DNA of 64,000 bases. It comes from Ureibacillus chungkukjangi (GTDB lineage Bacteria; Bacillota; Bacilli; Bacillales_A; Planococcaceae). The position numbers and the translations under genes are program-made. Within the stretch, counting starts at the first letter, position 1. Each line of letters begins with the position of its first letter. This document shows positions 1 through 9,099 of the stretch, piece by piece. The DNA is taken from positions 62,001 to 126,000 of the forward strand of contig NZ_QJTJ01000007.1 in assembly GCF_003217295.1 (NCBI RefSeq), given 5' to 3'. The notes under the pieces are model-generated. The model searched no databases. It was not told the DNA's origin and saw only the letters and a program-made list of their open reading frames with translations.

Positions 1-153
1 AATTGCACTAATGGAAACCTGGCGTAAGACATTGAATATATTTGCGATTGATAAAAAACTTGGATTTAATATGGATACGATAATGATTAATAAAATTAAA
101 CCGAATAGTGGTCCAAGCTTAGAGACTAATTCCTTTGATTTATAATTAGACAA
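1..153 (-). CDS. rbsC: Ribose ABC transporter permease RbsC, N-terminal part (cut by window edge)
   Basis: Only the first 51 codons are present; the gene continues beyond position 1. I chose the TTG at 151-153 because it overlaps the last 8 bases of rbsA in a shifted frame, and the reading gives a short polar start followed by a hydrophobic first membrane helix ([15 protein letters not shown]) and the [13 protein letters not shown] stretch typical of RbsC/AraH permeases. In the family this protein forms the membrane channel for ribose and pairs with RbsA and the binding protein RbsB, which should lie further downstream. The overlap suggests translational coupling to rbsA. Confidence 0.85.
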   Translation of the reverse strand, partial: MSNYKSKELVSKLGPLFGLILLIIIVSILNPSFLSIANIFNVLRQVSISAI

Positions 154-1636
154 CTTGTTCTCCCCCTGTTGCATATTGCATAATGACTTCCTGTGTCATA
201 TGCTCTTTGTTTACTTCGCCTGTTAATTTTCCTTCTTGCATAACAATTACACGGTCTGCCATGCCAATTACTTCAGGTAACTCTGAAGAAATCATCAATA
301 TTGCCACTCCCGATTCAGCTAATTGGTTAATAATATGATAGATTTCTTTCTTAGCGCCGATATCCACTCCACGAGTTGGTTCATCCAAGATCAAAATCTC
401 CGGTTCTGTGCCAAGCCATTTGGCGATAACTACCTTTTGTTGATTCCCACCACTTAAGGATTTTGCGCTTTGCTCCGGACCAGAAGTTCGTATCTTTAGG
501 TCTTTAATATATTTTGCAACCATCGAATTCTCGTGTTCCTTCTTCATAATTCCAGAAGACGAACATTTTTCAAGGTTGGCAAGTGAAATATTATCTTTAA
601 TAGAGAAATCAAGAACCAACCCTTCAGTTTTACGATCTTCTGTGACAAAGCCGATTCCGTGCTTCATAGCATCAATTGGTGACTTAACGTTAATCTTCTT
701 GCCATCTATGAAAATCTCACCATTGCTTAGCTTTCGATAGCCAAAAATTGTTTGAGCAACCTCAGTTCGTCCTGAACCCATTAAACCAGCTACACCAAGA
801 ACCTCTCCTTTTTTCAGCTTAAAAGAGATGTCTTGGAACAAACCGTTCACTGTCAGGTTCCTAACTTCTAATTTCGTCTCGCCAATTTTACAGTTTCTTT
901 CTGGGAAGCGTTCCCCTAGCTCACGTCCAACCATCATCGCTACGATTTCATCAAAATTCGTTTCAGGAATATTACGTACGCCCACATATTGACCATCTCT
1001 TAAAATTGTAATGCGGTCACAAATTGCAAAGATTTCTTCCATTCTATGTGAGATATAAACAAAGGAAATCCCCTTTGCTTTTAGCTCATTTACTGTTTTA
1101 AATAACGTTTCGATTTCTCGATCCGTTAAAGCGGCTGTCGGTTCATCCATTACGATATATTTCGCATCACTTGCTATAGCTTTAGCAATCTCGATAATTT
1201 GCTGTTTACCAACTGATAGGTCACCCGTACGCGTTCGTGGATTAATAGTAAGACCTAATTTCGATAGAAGCTTTATTGCTTCCTTTTCCATTTGACGCGT
1301 TTTTAATATCCCTGTCTTGCCATATGTAAGTTCTTTGCCAAGAAATAAATTTTGTGCAACTGTTAAATCTGGTAGCATATTTAGCTCCTGATGGATAACA
1401 ACAATACCGAGCTTTTCTGCATCCTTTGGTGATTTAAATTGAACTGTTTCTCCATCTACCATGATTTCTCCAGCATCCTTAGTATAAATACCGCTTAGAA
1501 TTTTCATCATTGTAGATTTACCTGCACCATTTTCGCCCATTAGCGCATGGATTTCACCCTTTGCTAATTCAAACTGAACATTTTCTAGTACGACGTTTCC
1601 ATTAAATGCTTTAGATATGCCTGACATTTGAATCAT
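146..1636 (-). CDS. rbsA: Ribose ABC transporter, double ATP-binding subunit RbsA
   Basis: Energises ribose uptake at the inner face of the membrane. At 496 residues it has the usual RbsA length and two fused ABC domains. The first carries Walker [10 protein letters not shown] (residues 34-42), the signature LSVGKQQ and Walker B VMDEPT. The second has the degenerate Walker [10 protein letters not shown] near residue 283, the signature LSGGNQQK and LDEPTRGVD. Asymmetric domains of this kind are typical of monosaccharide ABC importers. The ATG at 1634-1636 follows an AGGTGAAG ribosome binding site. It lies between rbsD and rbsC in one operon and is presumably controlled by RbsR. Confidence 0.96.
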   Translation of the reverse strand: MIQMSGISKAFNGNVVLENVQFELAKGEIHALMGENGAGKSTMMKILSGIYTKDAGEIMVDGETVQFKSPKDAEKLGIVVIHQELNMLPDLTVAQNLFLGKELTYGKTGILKTRQMEKEAIKLLSKLGLTINPRTRTGDLSVGKQQIIEIAKAIASDAKYIVMDEPTAALTDREIETLFKTVNELKAKGISFVYISHRMEEIFAICDRITILRDGQYVGVRNIPETNFDEIVAMMVGRELGERFPERNCKIGETKLEVRNLTVNGLFQDISFKLKKGEVLGVAGLMGSGRTEVAQTIFGYRKLSNGEIFIDGKKINVKSPIDAMKHGIGFVTEDRKTEGLVLDFSIKDNISLANLEKCSSSGIMKKEHENSMVAKYIKDLKIRTSGPEQSAKSLSGGNQQKVVIAKWLGTEPEILILDEPTRGVDIGAKKEIYHIINQLAESGVAILMISSELPEVIGMADRVIVMQEGKLTGEVNKEHMTQEVIMQYATGGEQVV

Positions 1637-1661
1637 GCAACTTCACCTACTTTTATAGTTT

Positions 1662-2051
1662 CTAAAAAATGACACCACTTTGTAAAATCACGTTTGCATA
1701 TGGTGTAGTTTCACCAGTACGGATAATAAGCTTTGTTTGCTTTGTAAGCTCTTTAAATTCTTCATGAGTGACATACTTGATATTTGGTAAGCTCTCTTTT
1801 AATTTATAGGCAACCTGATCATTCTTTGTTTCTATTTCTTCAGCTATTACAGCTGCCTCTACAACTAAATCCTCTAAAACTACCTCTAGAATGGATATAA
1901 ATGATGGTTCACCTAGCTTATATGCAAGGTCAATACATGGAATTCCATCTGGGATTGGTAGACCACAATCTGCAATGACAATTCGATCAGTATGACCTAA
2001 TTTCGCAAAACGTCCTGCTAATTCCCGATTTAAAATACCATGCTTTTTCAT
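1662..2051 (-). CDS. rbsD: D-ribose pyranase RbsD
   Basis: Interconverts the pyranose and furanose forms of ribose so that ribokinase receives its substrate. The 129-residue length fits the family. The start MKKHGILNREL and the conserved His20 and Asp28 (in GHTDRIVIADCG) match the known active-site positions of RbsD, and the C-terminal TGETTPYANVIL is the usual substrate-binding end. Its ATG overlaps the rbsK stop as ATGA, so translation is coupled. Located second to last before rbsA in the ribose operon. Confidence 0.96.
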   Translation of the reverse strand: MKKHGILNRELAGRFAKLGHTDRIVIADCGLPIPDGIPCIDLAYKLGEPSFISILEVVLEDLVVEAAVIAEEIETKNDQVAYKLKESLPNIKYVTHEEFKELTKQTKLIIRTGETTPYANVILQSGVIF

Positions 2052-2926
2052 TTCAAGCCCTCCAAGCGTTCATTCACTTTTTCAATTTGTGGCATGCCAC
2101 CTTGAGCACCAAATTTCTCTACTGATAGAGAGGCTGCGATATTCGCAAATTGAACAGCTGCTTCAATTGTTTTACCAGCAGTAATTGCATGAGCAAAAGC
2201 ACCGTTAAACGTATCACCAGCACCTGTTGTATCCAATGCTTTTGTCTTATAGCCAGGAACATTTACTAGTTTTGTACCATCAAAGTAAGCTGCCCCTTCA
2301 CCACCAAGTGTTACAATAAGCTTATTTGGATATTGTTTTAATACCGTCTCATAATCTGTGCCAAAGATTTGTTCACATTCCGTTTCATTAGGCGTTAAGT
2401 ATGTCACTTTTTCAATCCACTCAGGCTTATAATTTGCTGCTGGAGCTGGGTTTAATAAAACAGGAATCGATAATTTTACACAAACATCCAAAACAAAATC
2501 GATCGTTTCGACGGGTATTTCTAGTTGGAGTATTACTAAGCTACTTTGCTTGATTAAGTCCATATGGCGTTCAATCATTTGTTGATCTAAATCGAAGTTT
2601 GCACCTGGTACCACAATAATTCGATTATCATTATCGTGTAATAGAATATTAGCTATCCCTGTAGAATTGTTTGTTTTCTCAATGCCACCTACATTGATAT
2701 TTTCATTTTTCAAATTAAAATATAACTCATTTCCAAAGGCATCTTGGCCGACTGCACCAACCATTTGAACCTGACTGCCAAGCCTTGCTGCTGCTACTGC
2801 CTGATTTGCCCCTTTACCTCCTGGAATCGTAGTAAATAGGTTGCCTAGTACTGTTTCCCCTTGCTTTGGAAAAACATCTGTGCGAATCGCTATATCCATG
2901 TTAATACTGCCAATTACAGTAATCAT
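2048..2926 (-). CDS. rbsK: Ribokinase RbsK
   Basis: Phosphorylates ribose to ribose-5-phosphate, the entry step to the pentose phosphate pathway. It is a PfkB-family sugar kinase of 292 residues with the two signatures of the family: GGKGANQAV near residues 36-44 (substrate side) and DTTGAGDTFNGAF near 232-244, which holds the anion hole and catalytic Asp. It overlaps rbsR upstream and rbsD downstream by 4 bases each (ATGA), so the operon is tightly coupled. Confidence 0.96.
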   Translation of the reverse strand: MITVIGSINMDIAIRTDVFPKQGETVLGNLFTTIPGGKGANQAVAAARLGSQVQMVGAVGQDAFGNELYFNLKNENINVGGIEKTNNSTGIANILLHDNDNRIIVVPGANFDLDQQMIERHMDLIKQSSLVILQLEIPVETIDFVLDVCVKLSIPVLLNPAPAANYKPEWIEKVTYLTPNETECEQIFGTDYETVLKQYPNKLIVTLGGEGAAYFDGTKLVNVPGYKTKALDTTGAGDTFNGAFAHAITAGKTIEAAVQFANIAASLSVEKFGAQGGMPQIEKVNERLEGLK

Positions 2927-3909
2927 TCACTTCTTTCCTTTCTTGTCGTTTCTCTTATTATGAGCTCAGGATCAATACAAATAGATTCTTGGGCTAATTT
3001 TTGACCTTCAATTTGTTTAATCAGTAGCTCTGCTGCCGTCTGCCCTAATAAATAAATGTTTTGTGCAACGGTCGTCAAACTTGGCGTCACTACATTACCG
3101 ACTTGTATTCCATCAAACCCTACTATTTGTATGTCCTCTGGAATACGAAGTTTTAAACGATGGGCTGCTTTTAATGCACCTATTGCAGAAGCATCACTAC
3201 AAGCAAATATCCCATCTATAGAAGGATTCGCCTTTAAGTAGTCATATAATATCTTTTCAGCTATTTCAAAATCATATGGACTTTCTATAATGTGGGCATC
3301 TACTCCATTTCGGTGGAGAGCTGCTTTGAAGCCTTCAATTCTCGTTTGAGAGGATGTCATGTTTTTAGGTCCACTTATACATAGTAGATTTTTTGCTCCA
3401 CATTCCAGCAAATAACTTGTTGCAAGTTCTGCACCCTTCTGATTGTTCGTTGTCACTGTTGCGACTTTCGAATCGATTGGTCTATCCAATGCAACAATCG
3501 GTAATTTTACATTTTGCCAATGATTTTCTTGTTCAATAATGGAGGTTAAAATAATTCCCGCTACATACTTTTTTGTGAGCTTTTCTAAATAATGTTTTTC
3601 TTTCATTGCATTTTCATCTGAATTACAAAGAATAACGGTATATCCGTATTCAAAGGCTGTGTCCTCCACTGCTCTTGCTAATTCAGGAAAGAATGGGTTT
3701 TTAATATCAGGAATAATTAGACCAATAATATCCGACTGTTTTGTTGAAAGGGAGCGCGCTACCTCACTCGGAACATAATTTAATTCTTTTATAGCATTCT
3801 CAATTGATTCTCGTGATTTCGTTCCTACATACCCGCTATCATTTAGAAATCTAGATACTGTAGCAACAGATACTTTAGCTAATTTTGCAACATCACTAAT
3901 TGTAGCCAT
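2923..3909 (-). CDS. rbsR: LacI-family ribose operon repressor RbsR
   Basis: Predicted transcription repressor of the ribose operon, of which it is the first gene. The N-terminus (residues 1-22, ISDVAKLAKVSVATVSRFLN) is a standard LacI helix-turn-helix, followed by the hinge helix segment VPSEVARSLS and a periplasmic-binding-protein-like sugar domain to residue 328. Placement directly ahead of rbsK fits autoregulation, and two LacI-type operators lie upstream at 3942-4002. The assignment to ribose rather than another sugar comes from the operon context. Confidence 0.93.
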   Translation of the reverse strand: MATISDVAKLAKVSVATVSRFLNDSGYVGTKSRESIENAIKELNYVPSEVARSLSTKQSDIIGLIIPDIKNPFFPELARAVEDTAFEYGYTVILCNSDENAMKEKHYLEKLTKKYVAGIILTSIIEQENHWQNVKLPIVALDRPIDSKVATVTTNNQKGAELATSYLLECGAKNLLCISGPKNMTSSQTRIEGFKAALHRNGVDAHIIESPYDFEIAEKILYDYLKANPSIDGIFACSDASAIGALKAAHRLKLRIPEDIQIVGFDGIQVGNVVTPSLTTVAQNIYLLGQTAAELLIKQIEGQKLAQESICIDPELIIRETTRKERSE

Positions 3910-3941
3910 CGATTTCTCACTTTCAAAAAATAATTAGTCAT

Positions 3942-4002
3942 TGTGGTATCGGTTACACATTGCTTAAAAAATAAAAAACGCTATATGTAATCGGTTCCAC
4001 AT
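3942..4002 (-). promoter_or_regulatory. Tandem RbsR/LacI-type operators in the rbs promoter region
   Basis: Two sites share the core ATCGGTTnCACAT: 3942-3959 (tgtggtatcggttacaca) and 3985-4002 (atgtaatcggttccacat). Each is an imperfect palindrome centred on CG, the usual LacI-family form, and the second is also close to a CcpA cre site (TGnAAnCGnTTnCA). The CG centres are 42 bp apart, about four helical turns. A TATAAT hexamer on the minus strand at 4017-4022 is a plausible -10 box, which would put both sites just downstream of the start of transcription. I could not find a convincing -35 box. Confidence 0.7.
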
Positions 4003-4264
4003 TTCTCGTAATTTATATTATAAATAACTTATTAATACCTACTATTTGCGTTTCTACTTCTTATTTACCCAAAAGCTATGAAATTACTCAATTATGTTTT
4101 ACTTAAACAAACAATAGCTTTCAAAACTTTTTATAGTATGTCACATTTTATTTAATTAAGCTATACTTAAATTGCAATTTCGATATAAATTCACAAATTC
4201 CATATAAAAATATTGATAGATTAGCATATCTTTCTATTTTTAATCGAAAGTAGTGCTAAAGTGA
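4003..4264. other. AT-rich intergenic region between rbsR and the chemoreceptor gene
   Basis: Beyond the rbs -10 candidate at 4017-4022 I see no gene. The stretch is very AT-rich and separates the divergent rbs operon and chemoreceptor gene. Confidence 0.6.
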
Positions 4265-4295
4265 TAGACATTATGCCATACTGCTGTGCTATAAT
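4265..4295 (+). promoter_or_regulatory. Candidate sigma-A promoter of the chemoreceptor gene (extended -10)
   Basis: TAGACA at 4265-4270 and TATAAT at 4290-4295 are separated by 19 bp. The -10 is extended (TG at 4287-4288, giving TGCTATAAT), which compensates for the long spacer. A TAAA...GCCATA pattern overlaps it but matches the sigma-D motility consensus poorly. Confidence 0.5.
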
Positions 4296-4360
4296 CATAG
4301 TTACAAAGTAGTGATAATCTATTATTTTTTGGATTTTTAGGAATGAAAGGAGATGTTAAT

Positions 4361-6064
4361 GTGAAGAAAATTTTCAAACTATTCAAATTAGATTCAATTC
4401 GCAAAAAAATATTAGTAAGCTTTGCTATAATTGTTTCCTTTACAGCAATTTATGGTGTTTTATCTTACATAATTAATACCTCCTTGATGAACTCATCTAA
4501 AGAGATTATTGAAGAAAAGCTGGTTATATTAAATGCCGAAAATGCACTTGCTGAATCTATAAATGTTCGTGCATCTGCAGCCAGAGCCTACGTTTTAAAG
4601 GGTGATGAAGCCTATAAGGACATGTATTACGAATACAGTAAACAGGCCGATGAAAGCATGGCAATTATTGAGAAAAGTGGACATTTCGGTTTGCTACAAA
4701 ATGCTAACTTTACTGCAGCAAACTGGAGCAAATTTATCGAAGAACGCGTCTTTGCAGAGTATGATGCGGGAAATATTGAAGACGCTAGATTCAATATAAC
4801 AATGAGAGATTCAGATGTTGAAAGTATTCGCTCACAATTTGAAGCAGTCGCACAACAAACAGAAAATCAGATTATCGAAATTGGACATATGATGATTGAG
4901 GATACAGAAAATGCAAAATTATTACTTATAATTATGTCAGTAATAATTATCGTCGTTGCCATTATCACACAAGTCGTTCTTTCCTCACTGGTCTCAAAAC
5001 CAGTTGTACGATTAATGAAGCAAATGCATAGAATTTCAGGTGGGCAATTGGATGTCGAACCCTTGCCGATAAAAACTAAGGACGAATTTGGAAAACTTGC
5101 TGAATCAACAAATAATATGACAGATCAGTTAAAAGCGATCATTGGTCAAATACAGCAGGTTTCTTCGAATGTTGAGAATAGTAGTATGAGTTTAAAATTA
5201 TCAGCGGCTGAGGTTACTGAAGGAACTCATCAAACAGCCGTTACTGTTAGTCAAATTGCTGAAGGCACAGAAGAACAAGCGTCGAGTACGATGGAGCTTA
5301 GAAGTACTATGACAGCCTTCTCTGGTCAAATTGAAGAAGCAAATAATAATAGTCAACAGGTTTATCAGCATTCTGAGGTTGTAAGAGATATGACGGAAAA
5401 TGGTCGTCAGCTTATGACTGATACAACCACTCAAATTGAAAGAATTAATGCTATCGTTAAAACAGCCGTAACAAAAGTAGAAAACTTAAATAATCAATCA
5501 AAGCAAATTACAAATCTTGTAAAAGTAATTACTGATATTGCTGATCAGACTAATTTATTGGCTTTAAATGCTGCGATTGAAGCTGCAAGAGCCGGCGAGC
5601 ATGGGAAAAGCTTTGCAGTAGTGGCTGACGAGGTGAGAAAATTGGCTGAGCAAGTTTCTTTAAGTGTTTCAAATATCTCAACTATTGTAACGAGTATCCA
5701 AAAAGAAACAAATGAAGTTACAACCTCTTTAATGGCTGGTTATAACGAGGTTATAAAAGGCTCTGAACAAACTAATCTATCAAAGGAAACCTTTGAAAAA
5801 ATATCGCTGGCGATTACTGATATGGTATCAAATATTCAAACGGTAGCCTTAAACCTGACAAATATATCACAACAAACACAAAGTATTGATACGTCAATTG
5901 AAACAATTGCTAGTGTTTCCGAGCAATCTGCTGCAAGCTCTGAAGAAGCAGCTGCCACGGTTGAAGAAGTCGCCTCCTCTATGGAGCAAGTCTCTTCTAA
6001 TGCTGATGAGCTAGCAGCTAATGCTGAACAGCTAAATGACCTTGTAAAGCAATTTAAAATTTAG
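4361..6064 (+). CDS. Methyl-accepting chemotaxis protein with 4-helix-bundle sensor
   Basis: Membrane chemoreceptor that would signal to CheA/CheW. Order of parts: first membrane helix near residues 15-35, an extracellular four-helix bundle (about 40-185) with the 4HB motif [15 protein letters not shown], second membrane helix (about 188-212), HAMP linker, and a long coiled-coil signalling domain whose hairpin tip is [21 protein letters not shown]. There is no C-terminal CheR-docking pentapeptide. I chose GTG at 4361 because AAAGGAG at 4346-4352 sits 8 bases before it; an in-frame ATG at 4343 lies upstream of that site. The ligand is unknown. It is divergent from the ribose operon, which does not prove a ribose role. 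Confidence 0.93.
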   Translation: MKKIFKLFKLDSIRKKILVSFAIIVSFTAIYGVLSYIINTSLMNSSKEIIEEKLVILNAENALAESINVRASAARAYVLKGDEAYKDMYYEYSKQADESMAIIEKSGHFGLLQNANFTAANWSKFIEERVFAEYDAGNIEDARFNITMRDSDVESIRSQFEAVAQQTENQIIEIGHMMIEDTENAKLLLIIMSVIIIVVAIITQVVLSSLVSKPVVRLMKQMHRISGGQLDVEPLPIKTKDEFGKLAESTNNMTDQLKAIIGQIQQVSSNVENSSMSLKLSAAEVTEGTHQTAVTVSQIAEGTEEQASSTMELRSTMTAFSGQIEEANNNSQQVYQHSEVVRDMTENGRQLMTDTTTQIERINAIVKTAVTKVENLNNQSKQITNLVKVITDIADQTNLLALNAAIEAARAGEHGKSFAVVADEVRKLAEQVSLSVSNISTIVTSIQKETNEVTTSLMAGYNEVIKGSEQTNLSKETFEKISLAITDMVSNIQTVALNLTNISQQTQSIDTSIETIASVSEQSAASSEEAAATVEEVASSMEQVSSNADELAANAEQLNDLVKQFKI

Positions 6065-6110
6065 TTTCAAGGTATATTATTATGTAAACAAAAATTAGTC
6101 CCCTCTTAAA

Positions 6111-6165
6111 AAACCTGTAGATGAAACACTTTTATAGTGCCGATTCTACAGGTTTATTTTATTGC
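6111..6165 (+). terminator. Terminator after the chemoreceptor gene
   Basis: Perfect 11-bp arms AAACCTGTAGA (6111-6121) and TCTACAGGTTT (6145-6155), with an inner CACT/AGTG stem, followed by a T-rich tail. It may also act on the minus strand for the gene ending at 6180. Confidence 0.75.
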
Positions 6166-6179
6166 TTTCTTGTTTTGTA

Positions 6180-6764
6180 TTATTTACTAGAACTCTTTTT
6201 AACTAGCATATAACTTACTAGAATAATAAGAACTACTACAATCGCAAAAATTGAAATGGGTATCGTCATTGACTGATCACGAAGGGCATTTCCGCCTTTT
6301 ATCTCCTCCCCCTTACCGACTTCTACAGAAGGCTTTTGTCCCTCCCCTAATGAATTCAAATCAGCTGCTTCACTCAATAAAGTCGTCTTCGAACAAAGAC
6401 TAGCTCTCTTTTTTCCACCCTCATTATTGCCATAAACTAAAAATTCTTCATCTATCGTAAAATTAAATCCACAGCTTGCCGATTCACGCTCGGTAAAAAT
6501 TAGAGCTTCTGTTTCACTTAAACCCTTCCAAGTATTCGAAACCTCAAAGCGTATTTCTAGTAAATCCGCTGAAGACTGCAAAAATAGACTCTTATTGTTA
6601 TCCTTGATATCTAAAACCTTACCCGAAAATACAAAGTCACTTCTATTCATTTCTTCCTCTGCACTTCCTGGTTGACTACAAGAGCATGCAAAGCTGGAAG
6701 TCGTAGAAAGATTCACTACAAAAGGAAATATTAAAAGAAAAGCTATTAACAATTTTATTTTCAT
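6180..6764 (-). CDS. Secreted, membrane-anchored protein with TIMP/NTR-like domain
   Basis: Function unknown. A signal peptide (residues 1-26) ends in SSFA, and the predicted mature protein begins with Cys27 in CSCSQPGS, followed by a FSGKV...FEVSNTWKG...CGFNF...EFLVYG pattern. This resembles the netrin/TIMP-like fold, in which a Cys-X-Cys start and later cysteines form disulfides. A C-terminal membrane helix (about 165-188) with a KKSSSK tail should hold it at the outer face of the membrane. The ATG at 6764 follows AAAGGAGGATTACATC. In animals TIMPs inhibit metalloproteases; a bacterial role is not established, so no enzyme target is proposed. It appears to be a single gene. Confidence 0.65.
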   Translation of the reverse strand: MKIKLLIAFLLIFPFVVNLSTTSSFACSCSQPGSAEEEMNRSDFVFSGKVLDIKDNNKSLFLQSSADLLEIRFEVSNTWKGLSETEALIFTERESASCGFNFTIDEEFLVYGNNEGGKKRASLCSKTTLLSEAADLNSLGEGQKPSVEVGKGEEIKGGNALRDQSMTIPISIFAIVVVLIILVSYMLVKKSSSK

Positions 6765-6819
6765 GATGTAATCCTCCTTTATTTATTCGACTAAAAAATG
6801 GAAATAAAGTTACATTTGA

Positions 6820-6854
6820 AATTGGGTAATTATAAAAAAAGAAACTACCCAATT
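6820..6854 (-). terminator. Weak terminator-like hairpin after the ABC permease gene
   Basis: Arms AATTGGGTA (6820-6828) and TACCCAATT (6846-6854) pair perfectly, but the T tract on the minus strand is short. Confidence 0.4.
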
Positions 6855-6903
6855 GGATAGTTTTAAATAAAATATGCTTATTATTTGTTAGATAGATATA
6901 ATT

Positions 6904-7683
6904 TTAGAATTTGACAATCATTCTTTTTGTCAACTGACGGATGAGCCATAAACAGATAGAAAGTATTAGCAGAATCGCTACAATTGAAATGACAATCGGG
7001 ATTTCAATTTCGTCGACAAAACCTGGAACATTCAAGCCTAGGCTTATGGATAGTAAAATATCTTCTACTTGAACTACAATAAATCCAAGAATAATGAATA
7101 ATAACCCTACAATCACACCGAATCGACTAAATGCAGCACCAATTAACCAACCAACAACGTAATAAGTAAAGATATTTATAGCAAAAACTAAAATTGCAGC
7201 TATCCAGTTCGAGCTCAGCTCAATATATGGTGTAAAGATAACAGAAGTAATTATATCCGCTACAATATGATTATCTGCCTCATGAAGTGGATTTTCAAAA
7301 GACTCTAGATTAATAAGTAAATTGAACAAATTAATGACCAATTGTATAGCTCCTGTAATAACTGCGCTTATTATTGGTAAAACCAGGGCAAGCCCGATTG
7401 TTCCAATAATTGTACCTTTGAAATAATCCTTTCTTGTTATACCATTGCTCACATAATGTGGTATAAATCCAACAGCTGAAATGATTCCAATAACAAGCAT
7501 GAAGATATTAGATGCTATAAAAGTAGCTGTAAAAAAAGTGTTAACCTCATTCCCATTGAAATAGGACGTTATCATCTTTATAATTTGAACAATTAGCATG
7601 ACGCCTAAAAAACCTGACGCCCATGTCCCTTGTAAAAAAAACATATCACTTGCAACTTTTGGATAATTTCTTGGTTGCTTCAT
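6904..7683 (-). CDS. ABC transporter permease of the YtrA-type operon
   Basis: A 259-residue integral membrane protein with about six hydrophobic helices and charged caps. It matches no signature I can name beyond ABC-2-like permeases partnered with YtrB-type ATPases. It starts one base after the stop of the ATPase gene, so the two are almost certainly translated together and form the exporter or envelope-stress complex. Substrate unknown; related Firmicutes operons respond to cell-wall antibiotics, which is only a guide here. Confidence 0.75.
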   Translation of the reverse strand: MKQPRNYPKVASDMFFLQGTWASGFLGVMLIVQIIKMITSYFNGNEVNTFFTATFIASNIFMLVIGIISAVGFIPHYVSNGITRKDYFKGTIIGTIGLALVLPIISAVITGAIQLVINLFNLLINLESFENPLHEADNHIVADIITSVIFTPYIELSSNWIAAILVFAINIFTYYVVGWLIGAAFSRFGVIVGLLFIILGFIVVQVEDILLSISLGLNVPGFVDEIEIPIVISIVAILLILSICLWLIRQLTKRMIVKF

Positions 7684-7684
7684 T

Positions 7685-8551
7685 TTATTCCTCCCCCTCT
7701 GTTAAATGGATGAACAATTCTTGTAAAGAAATGGGACCAACTTCAAGCCCTTTAGCCTGTGCAGCTTTTCGCTCAGCATCGCTTAGTTCCCCATATATCA
7801 TGACTGATTTTGTATTTCCTAATTGTTTTGTATTGAGCTGGTTCATCGATTGTACAAATGAATCTACATCCTCTGCTGGACCCGTAATAGATGCCCCTTT
7901 GGTAACAAGTGATTCGTATTCTTCTTGAAGAACAAGCTCACCTATATTTACAATCAATACTTCATCAAACAAATAATCCATTTCGGATACAAGGTGAGTT
8001 GACATAATAATAATACGGGGATGTTCAGACTGGTCTTCTAGTAGCTCTTGATAAAAAATTTCTCTTGTAGGTGCATCCATCCCATTATAGGCCTCATCGA
8101 AAATAGTAATTGGTGCGCGGCTCGCCAAGCCAATCGTTACACTTACTGCGGACTGCATTCCTTTTGAAAATTGCTTTAATGGTTTATCCATCGGTAGTTT
8201 GAATCTTTGGATTAGATGGTTGGCATAATCGAAATCAAAATACGGACGATATCTGTTCACATTTTCCAAAGTATTTTTAAGGTTATCTGTTTCATCCTTA
8301 TAATCCTTGTTGAACACAAAGTTGACATGCTGCATCAGCTTTGCATTTTCAAAGGGATCTTCTCCCTCAATGGAAATAGAACCACTAGAGGGCTCACGGA
8401 ATGAGGCCAATAGAGATAATAAGGTTGTTTTCCCTGCACCGTTTCTCCCTAATAATCCATAGATTTTGTTTTCATTTATAGTAAAAGTAATATCCTTTAA
8501 GGCATATCGGTTTTTAAATTTAACGGACACGTTATTCACTTCTATACGCAA
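7685..8551 (-). CDS. ABC transporter ATP-binding protein (YtrB-like)
   Basis: A 288-residue ATPase with Walker A GRNGAGKTT (residues 35-43), a degenerate signature FSKGMQS in place of LSGGQ, Walker B TIFDEAYNG and the switch His in MSTHLVSEMD. A C-terminal extension of about 70 residues follows the nucleotide domain, as in the drug-exporter-like YtrB/EcsA group. It is flanked by a GntR regulator 2 bases upstream and a permease 1 base downstream. Likely energises the permease at 6904-7683. Confidence 0.88.
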   Translation of the reverse strand: MRIEVNNVSVKFKNRYALKDITFTINENKIYGLLGRNGAGKTTLLSLLASFREPSSGSISIEGEDPFENAKLMQHVNFVFNKDYKDETDNLKNTLENVNRYRPYFDFDYANHLIQRFKLPMDKPLKQFSKGMQSAVSVTIGLASRAPITIFDEAYNGMDAPTREIFYQELLEDQSEHPRIIIMSTHLVSEMDYLFDEVLIVNIGELVLQEEYESLVTKGASITGPAEDVDSFVQSMNQLNTKQLGNTKSVMIYGELSDAERKAAQAKGLEVGPISLQELFIHLTEGEE

Positions 8552-8553
8552 CG

Positions 8554-8925
8554 TTATACACTTCCTTTACATTTTTTGATTAGTTCAAATAGCTCTTGGT
8601 CGGTAATCCCCAACTTATTCGCTTCCTGTACAAGTCCCACTACGAAGTTTTCCAGAAAAGTATCTTTTCGATTTTGAATTAGCCTCTCTCTTGCCCCTTC
8701 TGCCACAAACATTCCAATTCCTCTTCTCTTAAAAAGGATTCCTTCTTCTACCAATTGATTGACGCCTTTTGAAACGGTTGCATGATTGATTTTATAAAAA
8801 TTCACAAGCTGTGTTGTTGAGGGTGCTTGCTCCCCTTCTTTTAACTGATTGTCTACAATTTGATCTTCAATTCTTTCGCGAATTTGAAGATAAATCGGTT
8901 TATCCTGCTCAAACAAATTACTCAA
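8554..8925 (-). CDS. GntR-family regulator, YtrA type
   Basis: Predicted repressor of its own operon. The N-terminal winged helix runs from PIYLQIRERIEDQI to a recognition helix around INHATVSKGVNQLVEEG and the wing FKRRGIGMFV. The short C-terminal helical tail and total length of about 123 residues are those of the YtrA subfamily, which pairs with ABC transporter genes. I favour TTG at 8923-8925: GTGGTGAT just before it matches the GAGGTGAT ribosome binding sequence, whereas an in-frame GTG at 8937 has none. A matching operator palindrome lies at 8974-8997. Confidence 0.82.
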   Translation of the reverse strand: MSNLFEQDKPIYLQIRERIEDQIVDNQLKEGEQAPSTTQLVNFYKINHATVSKGVNQLVEEGILFKRRGIGMFVAEGARERLIQNRKDTFLENFVVGLVQEANKLGITDQELFELIKKCKGSV

Positions 8926-8973
8926 TCGTATCACCACTTTTCGATTTGTACTTTCATGGTTTTATAGTTAAAC

Positions 8974-8997
8974 GGTTATACACTTATGTATATAACC
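8974..8997 (-). promoter_or_regulatory. YtrA-type operator palindrome
   Basis: Half-sites ggttatacactt and atgtatataacc match as an inverted repeat at 10 of 12 positions. It overlaps the -10 box of the operon promoter, as expected for autorepression by the GntR protein encoded directly downstream. Confidence 0.65.
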
Positions 8998-9023
8998 ATA
9001 ACAGCATATGCTGTACTCGTCAA
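8995..9023 (-). promoter_or_regulatory. Candidate promoter of the GntR-ABC operon
   Basis: On the minus strand TTGACG (9018-9023) and TATGGT (8995-9000) are 17 bp apart. The spacer contains a perfect 14-bp palindrome ACAGCATATGCTGT (9001-9014). Confidence 0.55.
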
Positions 9024-9048
9024 TTAATGACCAAGAATTTGTATAAAA

Positions 9049-9089
9049 AAATGCCCTAAAAAGCTGCAATGCAGCCTTTTAAGGCATTT
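9049..9089 (-). terminator. Terminator of the BmrA-like exporter gene
   Basis: Long hairpin of AAATGCC...GCTGC paired with GCAGC...GGCATTT around an AAT loop, followed on the minus strand by a run of seven T. Confidence 0.85.
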
Positions 9090-9099
9090 AAATTTTATG

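Noticed and set aside
4257-4285. Sigma-D (motility) promoter before the chemoreceptor
   Set aside because: TAAA is followed at the right distance by GCCATACT, which matches GCCGATAT too poorly; the overlapping extended -10 is stronger.
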